Source of the DNA: an uncultured Butyrivibrio sp.
GTDB lineage: Bacteria > Bacillota > Clostridia > Lachnospirales > Lachnospiraceae
NCBI GenBank assembly: GCA_946623755.1
Contig: CAMORK010000014.1
Span: 1 to 48,931 of the forward strand
DNA length: 48,931 nucleotides
Direction of reading: 5' to 3'
Positions 25,047 through 33,411 of this stretch are shown here, in pieces (positions within the stretch are counted from its first letter, which is position 1; the number at the start of each line of letters is the position of its first letter). The notes under the pieces were generated by a model. It ran no database searches. It was not told where the DNA came from and worked only from the letters and a program-made list of their open reading frames with translations. A program made the translations under genes and the position numbers.

Positions 25047-26500
25047 TTATATAAGAATCAAAACTCCATCAGGTTCAAGTTTGCCATCCCTCCATTTTCT
25101 GGAGTAAACAATGTTCTCAAATCTGCTGATATCTATCTCTACAGCAGTTTCCTCACAGTTGAGATAAACCTGAAGGTTCTCTTTCTCCCCCAGCTTGATA
25201 TATGAGATCACTCTCTTTTGCTCAATATCGTTGGGGAAATGGAAATTCCTGCTCTTGCACGACTGTAGTTTCTTTCGCATCTCTATCAGTCGTTTCATCT
25301 CTGTGATCTCGATATCTCTTTTACCCGAATCAATCTCATCCCAGGGCATGCATCGTCTGCAATCAGGATCATAGGACCCCTCCATAGCCACTTCTGTACC
25401 ATAATAAATGCATGGACTTCCCGGCATAGTAAAAAGCACAGCAAGCTGCTGGTAAAAGATATCTATGTTGTTCCCTGCTTTATCCATAAGCCTGTTGGTG
25501 TCATGCGAATCCAAAAGATTAAACAAAACATCGTTAACCTGTGCATAGTACATGGTAAAGCACCTGTTTATGTCGTACTCAAAAGACTCGCGCCCTCTGT
25601 TCTTGTATACCCAGAAGTCAGAAATGGCCGTAGTAAGCGGATAATTCATGACAGAATCATACTCATCACCGCGAAGCCACGAAATTGAATCGTGCCAGAT
25701 TTCACCAAGAAGATAGAAGTCATCCTTCATATGGCAGGTCATGTACCTCACAGCCTTAAGGAATGAATGTGAGACCTCATTTCCAACATCAAATCTCAGA
25801 CCGTCTATATCAAAGGTCTCAATCCAGAACCTGATGATGTCCAAAAGATAGTCCTGAACCGCAGGGTTATTGGTGTTTAGCTTGGGCATGTACTCCGCAA
25901 AGGCAAAAGAGTAATACCAAGATCCCTGAGATAGGGCAATTTATCCCTAATTCCCCTGATATCTCCGCCATAGTAGTCCCTAAATCCAACTTCTCCTGTC
26001 TGCCAGGGCATAACACCCTCAGGATCAATGCTCTTATCGCCATTGCAGAATCTCTCGGGAAAGATCTGATACCACACTGTATCGTTGACCCATGCCGGCG
26101 TCTTGCAAACATCCGCAGAATTCATCCAGGGCATGATGAAGTATGAAAGAGTCTTGCCCTCAGTATTCATCTCCTCTTCGGTATAGAAACCATCCTCGAA
26201 GAAGTACATAACCTCATCGCCTGCATGTAGCTCAAAATAATACTTGCATCTCTTATATTCCGGGCGAAGTGTTGTTGTCCACCAGATATGATCCTTGAGC
26301 CTTTTCCTGTAGCAGATTTCTTCCCTCTTGCCGCTCCAGCGCTCCTTACCGCCCATTATTCCGGCGTCATACGGATCTCCGTAATAAATATAGACTTTTT
26401 CAACATCATATCCGGTTTTGATATTGATGATAAGCTGCTCCGAATCTAACGGATAGCAGTACTGTTCTGACATTCGATGGTAAATTGCACTTAAAAACAT
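25047..26500 (-). pseudogene. Neopullulanase/cyclomaltodextrinase-type GH13 gene, disrupted by internal deletion and frameshift
   Basis: Two frames together encode most of a GH13 alpha-glucan hydrolase with an N-terminal CBM34-type domain. The 5' part (26500 to about 25910) covers the N-domain, WYQIFPERF and KLPYLRDLG. The 3' part (from about 25915) resumes, in another frame, at SWYYSFAFAEYMPKLN and runs to the end. It keeps region II (GLRFDVGNEVSH), region III (LLGEIWHD) and region IV (LLDSHDTNR). About 100 residues between, including region I (the DxxxNH of domain A), are missing. The junction carries TCTTGGTATTACTCTTTT, which reads sensibly in both frames, suggesting deletion between short direct repeats. 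The first frame ends at a TAA after PLRSTCPS. The start at 26500 has AAAGGAG. Confidence 0.85.
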
Positions 26501-26513
26501 AGTGGTCTCCTTT

Positions 26514-26529
26514 CGGAAAACGTTTTCCG
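26514..26529. promoter_or_regulatory. Perfect 16-bp palindromic operator, LacI/MalR type
   Basis: CGGAAAACGTTTTCCG is a perfect palindrome with a central CG, the form bound by LacI-family sugar regulators such as MalR. It covers roughly +4 to +19 of the predicted transcript of the broken GH13 gene, a position suited to repression by road-block. No LacI-family gene is in this window, so the regulator is elsewhere. Confidence 0.8.
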
Positions 26530-26539
26530 TAATAAGGAC

Positions 26540-26568
26540 ACTATATATCATTCTTTTTAAAAACGCAA
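26540..26568 (-). promoter_or_regulatory. Sigma-A promoter of the disrupted GH13 gene
   Basis: On the minus strand TTGCGT (26563-26568) and TATAGT (26540-26545) are separated by exactly 17 bases, and the operator follows directly. The -35 lies just beyond the stop of the NudC gene, so the GH13 gene is transcribed independently. Confidence 0.75.
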
Positions 26569-26575
26569 CATAATA

Positions 26576-27442
26576 TTATATTGTTCCACCATATCCCCTT
26601 TCCTTAAACAGCTTCATCATCTCATTGGTAAGGCTGTATTCCATTGGCTGTAGCACTATTTCTTCAGGCGAGTTCCACTCAGCGTATTTAAGCTCCTGAT
26701 CATCCATCTTGATAGTTGTATCGCCGGTAACATCACAGAAAAATCCCGCAAGTATATCACTTGCCATACCCCAGGGCTGCGACTTGTAGTACCTGATATT
26801 GGTGACATTAAGGCCCACTTCTTCCATGACTTCGCGCTTAACAGTCTCCTCCAGAGTCTCTCCGATCTCAGTAAAGCCCGCCACCAGCGCATTATGACCA
26901 AAGCCGGTTCGATATTTGGTAAGAATCAGTCTGTTACTCTCCTTATCGGTAACCCCAATGATAACTGCAGGATTTATCCTGGGATATATCTTATTGCCGC
27001 ATTTAGGACACACTCTTGCTCGTTCAATCCTGTCATTAACGTTCTCACTTCCGCACTTGCCGCAGAAACGTGTAACGTCATACCATTCAGCAAGATGAAA
27101 TGCTGTAAATGCAGCATACACATAATGTTTCGGGGAAAAGAGCCTGCTCCTGACCCTGGAGAAATCGACAAACGCAAAGCGCGATCCATCATATGACAGC
27201 TCTCCGGTATTTCCCAAAAACAGAAAGAACTTCTCATCTCCTATTCCAAATAAGTACACTAAATCTGATTCAGTGGTTACTTTGAGGTCAGAAATATGAG
27301 GATACGCTATTTCTCCCGTCTCATCATTAACGGCAAGCAAAAAGCTCTTTTCCGAATAGACCACAACCAAACTCTTATCATCAGACTTGATATCCGGATC
27401 ATAGTGGTTATTCAGCTGCAGCGGATTTATATCCTGTATCAT
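26576..27442 (-). CDS. nudC: NADH pyrophosphatase (NudC-type Nudix hydrolase)
   Basis: A 288-residue cytoplasmic enzyme predicted to split NAD(H) to NMN(H) and AMP, and possibly to remove NAD caps from RNA. A four-Cys zinc ribbon (CGKCG and CPKCG, about 125-150) precedes the Nudix box, which begins GFTEIGE and continues with REVMEEVGL (about 190-212). SQPWGMAS follows, a variant of the SQPWPFPxS signature that marks NADH-specific members. AGAGG precedes ATG 27442. It is the last gene of the run from 33369, 12 bases after its neighbour. Confidence 0.92.
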   Translation of the reverse strand: MIQDINPLQLNNHYDPDIKSDDKSLVVVYSEKSFLLAVNDETGEIAYPHISDLKVTTESDLVYLFGIGDEKFFLFLGNTGELSYDGSRFAFVDFSRVRSRLFSPKHYVYAAFTAFHLAEWYDVTRFCGKCGSENVNDRIERARVCPKCGNKIYPRINPAVIIGVTDKESNRLILTKYRTGFGHNALVAGFTEIGETLEETVKREVMEEVGLNVTNIRYYKSQPWGMASDILAGFFCDVTGDTTIKMDDQELKYAEWNSPEEIVLQPMEYSLTNEMMKLFKERGYGGTI

Positions 27443-27454
27443 TCGTATACCTCT

Positions 27455-28330
27455 TTAGTCAAAATCAGCGTATTCATCGGAATCATCGTATTCTTCACAG
27501 CCGCGTTGTCTGCCCGGATCACCCGACTTCTTTTTCCTGATCAGGTGATAAATCTGGCGTCCGTGATGCAGCACAAACACTGCAGCCAGCAGGAATAAAT
27601 GAGTATAGAAAACGCCTACTATATAATAGTTACGCTCAAGAAGATATCCGGCAGCAAAGCCAAAGAAGCTCATGCCTCCTGAGATTGTCAGGCCAAGCAC
27701 CAGAAGCGGCGTTCTGACGATAGTTCTTTTCATGCAGTCAAGAAAGTCCAGGAAAGAAGCATCGAAATAGACAAAACGACCAACCATCAGTCCCAGATAA
27801 TACATCATTACAGGGCTGTACTCACTCTCATCGCCGATAAAATTGAGATAAAGTAATACAACAATTGTATAGAACATACCGAGCATCCTGACAGATGCGA
27901 TCTGGTCCCTGGAAAGTCCCTTGATAGGTATCAGAAATTTATCAAGAAGCGTATTCAAAACACAGGAGAGACAGATCATCAGAAGAAGTATAAAATCCTT
28001 CCAGTTCTCCCATCCGTACAGAAAAGTCCCCAGCATGCCTCCATGATTTGACCCGTGATAAAGGCTGTAAACATGGTTTAGCACAACATAAGCACACGCA
28101 AAAGACATCACTGAAGTAGCCGATATTATCAGCTCGTAAAAGTATTCGGACATTCTATAATAGTTGTCATTGCGACGCCTTTGTGCGCCTCGCCCCTTCC
28201 CGGGCTCAGCTATGCTGTTCCATGCCAGGATCAAAAGATTTCCGATCACTATGGCAAGTAGTGCCACCAGAAAAAAGATCAGTTTTTTAGGCCACGTAAA
28301 ATCCGGATTGGTATAAGCTTCGATTGTCAT
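27455..28330 (-). CDS. Multi-spanning membrane protein of unknown function
   Basis: A 291-residue protein with six or seven hydrophobic segments. A basic, Arg-rich loop (GRGAQRRRND) follows the first, and the C-terminal tail is strikingly acidic (EEYDDSDEYADFD) after a KKKSGD turn. I do not recognise the family. It starts with AAAGGA upstream of ATG 28330, lies 31 bases from the phosphoesterase gene and 12 bases from nudC, and so belongs to the same operon. A transport or membrane-organising role is possible, but there is no direct evidence. Confidence 0.75.
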   Translation of the reverse strand: MTIEAYTNPDFTWPKKLIFFLVALLAIVIGNLLILAWNSIAEPGKGRGAQRRRNDNYYRMSEYFYELIISATSVMSFACAYVVLNHVYSLYHGSNHGGMLGTFLYGWENWKDFILLLMICLSCVLNTLLDKFLIPIKGLSRDQIASVRMLGMFYTIVVLLYLNFIGDESEYSPVMMYYLGLMVGRFVYFDASFLDFLDCMKRTIVRTPLLVLGLTISGGMSFFGFAAGYLLERNYYIVGVFYTHLFLLAAVFVLHHGRQIYHLIRKKKSGDPGRQRGCEEYDDSDEYADFD

Positions 28331-28361
28331 TTCAATTCACGTCCTTTTATATTCAATATGC

Positions 28362-29060
28362 TCAGTCCATTACCTTCATGGGCTTAAATTTCAAATAATC
28401 TCCGGAAACCAGGCTGTACCTGACTCCGTCAACTTTGCCAAGCAGGCTGTCATGGAACCTTTCTTCTCCGTGACAATGGGCATAAATCACCTGCTCAACC
28501 CCATAGGCCTTAGCCATATAGGTGAACCGACTTGTCTTTTCCCCGATTCCGGTAGGCGGATAATGCAGAAACATCACAAATTTCTCATATCCGTCAGCTC
28601 TTGCTGCCTCAAAGGACTCCTTTAACCGCTTCGCCTCATGCTCTACCAGCATTGCTGCGTGTTCACGGGTATCAAGCCCCTCGTAACAATACCCCTTGGT
28701 GCCGACCAGTGCATAGTCACCGTAGGGGTAATAATTGTTCTGTAAAAAGAAAAGACGACCCTTGAACTTCTCATTGAGGCGGTTAGTCTTCTTGGCCTGC
28801 CAGAAGGTATCGTGATTCCCTCTGACAAGAACTTTCTTGCCGGGCAGATCCTCTATAAACTGAAGATCCAGCTGACAATCCTCGAGCTTTCTGCCCCAGC
28901 TGTGGTCGCCCACCAGCACCAGGGTGTCATCATCGGTTATTAGCTTATTACAGTTTTTTTCGATCTGCTTGTCGTGATTTCTCCAGACCTTGCCAAATAT
29001 ATCCATATTCTTGTCGGACTGGAATGAAAGATGCAGATCTCCCATGGCATATAAAGCCAT
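28362..29060 (-). CDS. Calcineurin-like metallophosphoesterase
   Basis: A 232-residue soluble phosphoesterase with the ordered metal motifs MGDLHLS, LVGDHSW, VRGNHDTFW, MFLHYPP and YAHCHG. The second is GDH rather than the usual GDxxD, and the last has Ala in place of Gly in GHxH, both tolerated within the superfamily. The substrate is unknown. AAAGGAG precedes ATG 29060. It lies 15 bases after corA in the operon and is probably translated from the same message as the glycan genes further upstream. Confidence 0.88.
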   Translation of the reverse strand: MALYAMGDLHLSFQSDKNMDIFGKVWRNHDKQIEKNCNKLITDDDTLVLVGDHSWGRKLEDCQLDLQFIEDLPGKKVLVRGNHDTFWQAKKTNRLNEKFKGRLFFLQNNYYPYGDYALVGTKGYCYEGLDTREHAAMLVEHEAKRLKESFEAARADGYEKFVMFLHYPPTGIGEKTSRFTYMAKAYGVEQVIYAHCHGEERFHDSLLGKVDGVRYSLVSGDYLKFKPMKVMD

Positions 29061-29075
29061 TTGCTATCTCCTTTG

Positions 29076-29993
29076 TCAAAGTATCTTCTTGATCTTGAAA
29101 AAGATAAGACTTCCCACAACGATAAGGACGCTAAGTCCGATAACTATGGGATACCCCAGCTGTGATTCCAGCTCAGGCATGTATTTAAAGTTCATTCCGT
29201 ACCACCCGACTATGAGGGTCAGAGGCATAAAAATTGTGGTAACCACGGTAAGCACTGTCATGATGCGGTTCTGACGCATATCGAGCTGAGACTGATACAG
29301 GTCATTTAACTGAATGGTGTAGTCACGAAGATGCGTTGCTGTATTATAGAGCCTGTCCACACGGCCGGAGAACATGCTAAAGTATCTTAGATTCTCCTCC
29401 TTGAAGAAGCCGTTCTCATTCTCCTCAAACTCCTTGGCAAGGTCCAAAAGCTGCTCATAATGGATCCGCAGGTCTCTTATATCGCCTCGAAGCTCGTTAT
29501 TTCGCTGTATCTGCGCTTCCTCGGCATCATTCATGATCTGCTTCTCTATCCGGTCAAGCTCCAGCTCATATTTCTGCAAAATCTGAAGGTCGTTGTGGAT
29601 TATAAGTTCCAGAAAGTCATACAAAAAGCGCTCAAGACATGGTTTTTTCCACTTCTTAAGTCTCTGTATCCTTCTTATAATATTGATCACAGTATCGCCC
29701 TGATCTATAAAGACAATTCCCGTCTCGTCAAGAACATATGAAAAACGCTGCAACTCTTCTGCGCCTGATGACTGGGTGGGAATCACAAAAGTTCCTGTCA
29801 GAGAATCGTAGTTAACTTCAGCCTTGGTAGTAAGGACCTCATCGTTGTTGAGATCGAAATCTATCCCCATATCGAAGTTTTCGTTCTCACTGGTCCACTG
29901 CTGGGGTGTAAGCACAGCAACATAAGGCGATGCAGCATCATGGCACTGTTCAGCACTGCATTCTTCCAGGATGTTTTTTATCAGAAAATACAT
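29076..29993 (-). CDS. corA: CorA-family magnesium/divalent metal transporter
   Basis: A 305-residue inner-membrane channel protein. The N-terminal ~240 residues are the charged alpha/beta cytoplasmic domain with long helices (EKQIMNDAEEAQIQRNNELR). Two C-terminal transmembrane helices follow, the first ending in the ion-selectivity signature YGMN (about 263) and the last followed by a basic tail (FKIKKIL). It is predicted to work as a pentamer importing Mg2+ or another divalent ion. A strong GGGGAGG precedes ATG 29993, 23 bases from the alpha-glucosidase stop. Confidence 0.93.
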   Translation of the reverse strand: MYFLIKNILEECSAEQCHDAASPYVAVLTPQQWTSENENFDMGIDFDLNNDEVLTTKAEVNYDSLTGTFVIPTQSSGAEELQRFSYVLDETGIVFIDQGDTVINIIRRIQRLKKWKKPCLERFLYDFLELIIHNDLQILQKYELELDRIEKQIMNDAEEAQIQRNNELRGDIRDLRIHYEQLLDLAKEFEENENGFFKEENLRYFSMFSGRVDRLYNTATHLRDYTIQLNDLYQSQLDMRQNRIMTVLTVVTTIFMPLTLIVGWYGMNFKYMPELESQLGYPIVIGLSVLIVVGSLIFFKIKKIL

Positions 29994-30016
29994 ACTTTTC
30001 CTCCCCTTTCATACAC

Positions 30017-31684
30017 TTACTTTGTATCCTGATATCTGTAAACCCTGGCTTCATAGGGCTTGAGCCAGTCGTCCTTAAGGGGCTCGTCCGAATAGTTACA
30101 AAGAACCAGTTCTCCGGTTTTACCCTTGTAGGCATCAGGAATCCTCATTCTGTGCGGAAGCCTTGAAAACGAGCAGATAATGAGATATCTCTCGTCCCCC
30201 AGAACTCTTTCATATATATAAAGTTCCTTATGCTTTGGGAAGAACTCATTGTACTTGCCGTATATAAGCGTCTCGGAGCTCTTTCTGAGGGCGATGCAGC
30301 GTCTGTAGAAATTCAGGATGCTGTCATCGTCCTTTTCTTCTGCCGCCACATTGACTTTCTTATAGTTAGAATTAACAAAGAACCATGGTTCAGCAGTAGA
30401 GAAGCCTGCGTGCGCGCTGTCATCCCACTGCATGGGCGTCCTTGAGGAATCCCTGCTGGAAACATGGATCCTCTGTAATCTCTTTTCTACGCTTTCCCTT
30501 AAATGATAAGTGTTGTAATTAGTTTTGCTGGAAACATCAACATACTGATCTATGGAGGTCAGTCTGATGTTCATCATTCCAATCTCCTGCCCCTGGTAGA
30601 TAAACGGGGTTCCCTGCTGGAAAAGATAACTCACAGCCAGCATGGTTCCGCTCTCACGCCAGTAATGTTCACTACCGTAACGGCTAATGATCCTCGGATG
30701 GTCATGATTCTCAATGTAAAGCGCATTCCACCCTTTCCCGTCCAGAGCTTTTTGCCACTTGGTAAAAGCTTTTTTTAGCTTAACAAGAGAAAAGGGCCTG
30801 TGTAAGTATTCTGTATAAAAGCAATCAGCCATCATATGGTCAAAAGAAAACATCATATCCAGAGATTTCGTAGATCCTGTCAAATAATTTAATGCAGATT
30901 TAACAGTTGTCATTGGACCTTCTCCCAGCTGGAAACAGTCGTACTCATCGCACACCTTACGAAACTCAGCCAAATATTCGTGGATATGCGGACCATCTTT
31001 ATAATGGGACATTCCCTTAGCTGCAGGCAAAAAAGGCAGGCCGTTCGGAAGGCCCTCCCTCTTAGAAATAAAGTTGATGACATCCTCTCTGAAACCATCA
31101 ACTCCCATATCAAGCCAGAATCTCATTATAGATTTGACTTCTTCCCTCACCTTGGGGTTATCCATATTAAGATCCGGCTGTTTCTTGGCAAAAATATGAA
31201 GATAGTACTGGCCTCTTACCTTGTCGTATTCCCAGGCTTCACCCTCAAACAAACTATCCCAGTTATTTGGCTTATCCCGCCAGATGTAATAATCGCTGTA
31301 AGGATTATCTTTTCCCTTACGGCTCTCTATAAACCATGGATGCTCATCAGAGGTATGATTTACCACCAGATCCATTATGACCTTCATTCCCAGTTCATGA
31401 GCTCTGTTTAAAACCTTTTTAAACTGATCAAGATCTCCGTACTCGGGATGGATATTCTTGTAATCGGAAATATCATAGCCAAAGTCCGCATTGGGAGAAG
31501 GATAGATTGGCGAAAACCAGATTCCGTCCACGCCAAGACTCTTTATATAATCGAGCTTTTCATATACCCCATACAGGTCTCCGATTCCATCTCCATTTCC
31601 ATCTGCAAAGCTTCTTATCCATATCTGGTAAAAGCTCATACGCTTGTACCAGTCTCTATTCCTGACCTTTGACGATGAATCCAT
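30017..31684 (-). CDS. Alpha-glucosidase, GH13 (oligo-1,6-glucosidase-like)
   Basis: A 555-residue cytoplasmic glycoside hydrolase, full length for the oligo-1,6-glucosidase/sucrase-type group. Catalytic regions are all present: MDLVVNHTSDEH (region I), GVDGFREDVIN (nucleophile Asp), LGEGPMT (acid/base Glu) and YIENHDHPR (transition-state Asp). It begins FYQIWIRSFADGNGDGIGDL, typical of this group. The predicted job is to release glucose from short alpha-linked oligosaccharides. Its ATG lies inside the last codons of the glycosyltransferase gene (29-base overlap) with AAGGGAG upstream, so the two are translationally coupled. Unlike the neighbouring GH13 pseudogene, this one is intact. Confidence 0.93.
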   Translation of the reverse strand: MDSSSKVRNRDWYKRMSFYQIWIRSFADGNGDGIGDLYGVYEKLDYIKSLGVDGIWFSPIYPSPNADFGYDISDYKNIHPEYGDLDQFKKVLNRAHELGMKVIMDLVVNHTSDEHPWFIESRKGKDNPYSDYYIWRDKPNNWDSLFEGEAWEYDKVRGQYYLHIFAKKQPDLNMDNPKVREEVKSIMRFWLDMGVDGFREDVINFISKREGLPNGLPFLPAAKGMSHYKDGPHIHEYLAEFRKVCDEYDCFQLGEGPMTTVKSALNYLTGSTKSLDMMFSFDHMMADCFYTEYLHRPFSLVKLKKAFTKWQKALDGKGWNALYIENHDHPRIISRYGSEHYWRESGTMLAVSYLFQQGTPFIYQGQEIGMMNIRLTSIDQYVDVSSKTNYNTYHLRESVEKRLQRIHVSSRDSSRTPMQWDDSAHAGFSTAEPWFFVNSNYKKVNVAAEEKDDDSILNFYRRCIALRKSSETLIYGKYNEFFPKHKELYIYERVLGDERYLIICSFSRLPHRMRIPDAYKGKTGELVLCNYSDEPLKDDWLKPYEARVYRYQDTK

Positions 31685-33071
31685 CGATTTTCTCCCTTAT
31701 TTCATGCAACTCATCCTTGATTTCACTCTTTACATCATGAAGCCCATCCCTGACTTCTCTCATCTCGCCTCTGAACTCCTCGAAGTTCTCTCTCATGCCC
31801 TCCTGAATACTCCTTGAGGCGTTAAAGATCTCTCCTGTCCCGCTTATTATCTTAGATGCAGAATCAAGAAGCAGCTCTGTACCGGACCACTTCTTTCTGG
31901 GCAGCGTTCCATCCTTAAACATCTGCAGTATCTCATCATATCTGTTTCTGGCATCCTTTACACTCTCATCCCAGGAAATATAGATTTCATCCATGGCATT
32001 CTGACCAACCTGAGCAACATGCGATAAGTCTTTTGACACCTCTTCCAGCAATACTGCCATGGAATGCGAATTTTCTTCTATGATAAATCCGTTTCTGTCA
32101 TGGGTAATTCCTTCAGCAGCACAGGAATCCTTGATAAGAACGCTCGCAAGGCCACACGCCGCAGCTTCTCTGACTACAATGCCGTTGGTATCATAGACAG
32201 ATGGGAAAAGGAAGAGATCCGCTCTGGTATTCCATGCGCGAAGCTTGTCTCTGTCATGAACGGGTCCTGTAAAGATCACACTGTCTGAAATGCCATATTC
32301 CTTAACTTTTTGCTGCATTTCATCCGCATCAGCTCCGCCTCCAACAAATACCATGCGATATTTTATTCCTTTGTCTGAGAGTTCCTTCAGTGCATCAATA
32401 ATGATTGGGATACCCTTATATTTCATGATTCTGCCCACAAAAAGAAATACCGGTACCCCTTCCGGAAGATCATAACCGGCAGTAGTCTCTATTACCAGAG
32501 CATCCGAAGTCTTACCTTTTTGGAAATCCACCCCGTTGGAAACAACGCGATATTCACCTTCATAACCCAGGGACTTTAGATTCTCGCCTGCACCTCTGGA
32601 TACAACCCAGACTTCATCACAGGCAGATATATTGGCTACCATGGCTTTTATGGTCTCTTTCTTAAGGAACCCCTCGCCCACTGCCCTTGCGATATCCACA
32701 TCAAACTTGGTATGATACGTAAATACAATCGGTACATCGAGCTCTTTTTGAAGGATCCTGGCCATGATCGTGGATGAAGCCGGGCAATGAGTATGAATTA
32801 TCTCCGGCTTAAAATCTGCAAGCTGTCCGGTACCGCTTATGGAAAGCGGATTGCCGGTCCTATAGCCCTTTACCAGATCGGTAGTATCCACACTAGAATA
32901 GGCTACCACGTCATACGGGTAGCCACTGTAATCAACATCTGGATAGCGCGGAGTTCCGACGATGACCTTATCTCCGAGATTTTCAGTCATTATCCTCGCG
33001 TAATTCATAACAACATTTGCAACTCCGTCTATAACAGGCGGGAAGGAGTCATTTAAAAGACAAACTCTCAC
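31656..33071 (-). CDS. GT4-family glycosyltransferase with C-terminal coiled-coil tail
   Basis: A 471-residue glycosyltransferase resembling diacylglycerol alpha-glucosyltransferases. The start MRVCLLNDSFPPVIDGVANV is the N-terminal Rossmann strand, HTHCPAS follows, and the C-terminal Rossmann half has LFVGRIMKYKG and the donor motif DTNGIVVREAAACG. The last fits the GT4 EX7E pattern with the first Glu replaced by Asp. Residues ~415-468 are a strongly charged amphipathic helix (FRGEMREVRDGLHDVKSEI and similar), probably a coiled coil or membrane-surface tether, not part of the usual family. The start is GTG at 33071 with GGAGGG upstream, one base from the preceding small gene. A glycolipid role is likely but not certain. 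Confidence 0.85.
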   Translation of the reverse strand: MRVCLLNDSFPPVIDGVANVVMNYARIMTENLGDKVIVGTPRYPDVDYSGYPYDVVAYSSVDTTDLVKGYRTGNPLSISGTGQLADFKPEIIHTHCPASSTIMARILQKELDVPIVFTYHTKFDVDIARAVGEGFLKKETIKAMVANISACDEVWVVSRGAGENLKSLGYEGEYRVVSNGVDFQKGKTSDALVIETTAGYDLPEGVPVFLFVGRIMKYKGIPIIIDALKELSDKGIKYRMVFVGGGADADEMQQKVKEYGISDSVIFTGPVHDRDKLRAWNTRADLFLFPSVYDTNGIVVREAAACGLASVLIKDSCAAEGITHDRNGFIIEENSHSMAVLLEEVSKDLSHVAQVGQNAMDEIYISWDESVKDARNRYDEILQMFKDGTLPRKKWSGTELLLDSASKIISGTGEIFNASRSIQEGMRENFEEFRGEMREVRDGLHDVKSEIKDELHEIREKIDGFIVKGQE

Positions 33072-33072
33072 T

Positions 33073-33369
33073 TTATTTTCCCTCCAGATCAGCCACTCTC
33101 ACAGGTTCTCCGTTAAGAAGGATATATCCCTTTGGAAGCTGGGACGCGTCAGCCATGGAAGTGTAATGATTCTTTTCATGTTTGTGAGGCATCGTTCCCG
33201 AATCATTTCTGGACGACTTTTTATTATAGGTCTCGTACACATTAGCCGGCTTGTGCTGATGAGGCATTGCCCCGGAGTTATTTGTGTTTATCTTATTAAT
33301 CTTATTTTTTCTGCTGATGATCACAATTGTAATGATCACTACAATGACTACACTCAGCAAGTCTTCCAT
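33073..33369 (-). CDS. Small membrane protein with duplicated SGxMPHxH motif
   Basis: A 98-residue protein with one N-terminal hydrophobic helix (LLSVVIVVIITIVII) followed by a basic stop (SRKNKINKIN), so the rest is likely cytoplasmic. The tail contains the same short motif twice, NNSGAMPHQHK and NDSGTMPHKHE, each followed about seven residues later by a Tyr. It ends with a short conserved-looking stretch (KGYILLNGEPVRVADLEGK). The paired His residues could bind metal. I do not recognise the family. Excellent GGAGGAG precedes ATG 33369, and it is one base from the glycosyltransferase gene. Confidence 0.8.
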   Translation of the reverse strand: MEDLLSVVIVVIITIVIISRKNKINKINTNNSGAMPHQHKPANVYETYNKKSSRNDSGTMPHKHEKNHYTSMADASQLPKGYILLNGEPVRVADLEGK

Positions 33370-33411
33370 ATCTGCTCCTCCCGTCGATATCCCATATCGG
33401 CGCCCCGTTCG

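Noticed and set aside
25047-25889. A free-standing 280-residue glycosidase starting at MPKLNT
   Set aside because: The frame resembles the family upstream of that Met, it lacks catalytic region I, and the preceding frame supplies the missing N-terminal part, so it is the 3' piece of a broken gene.
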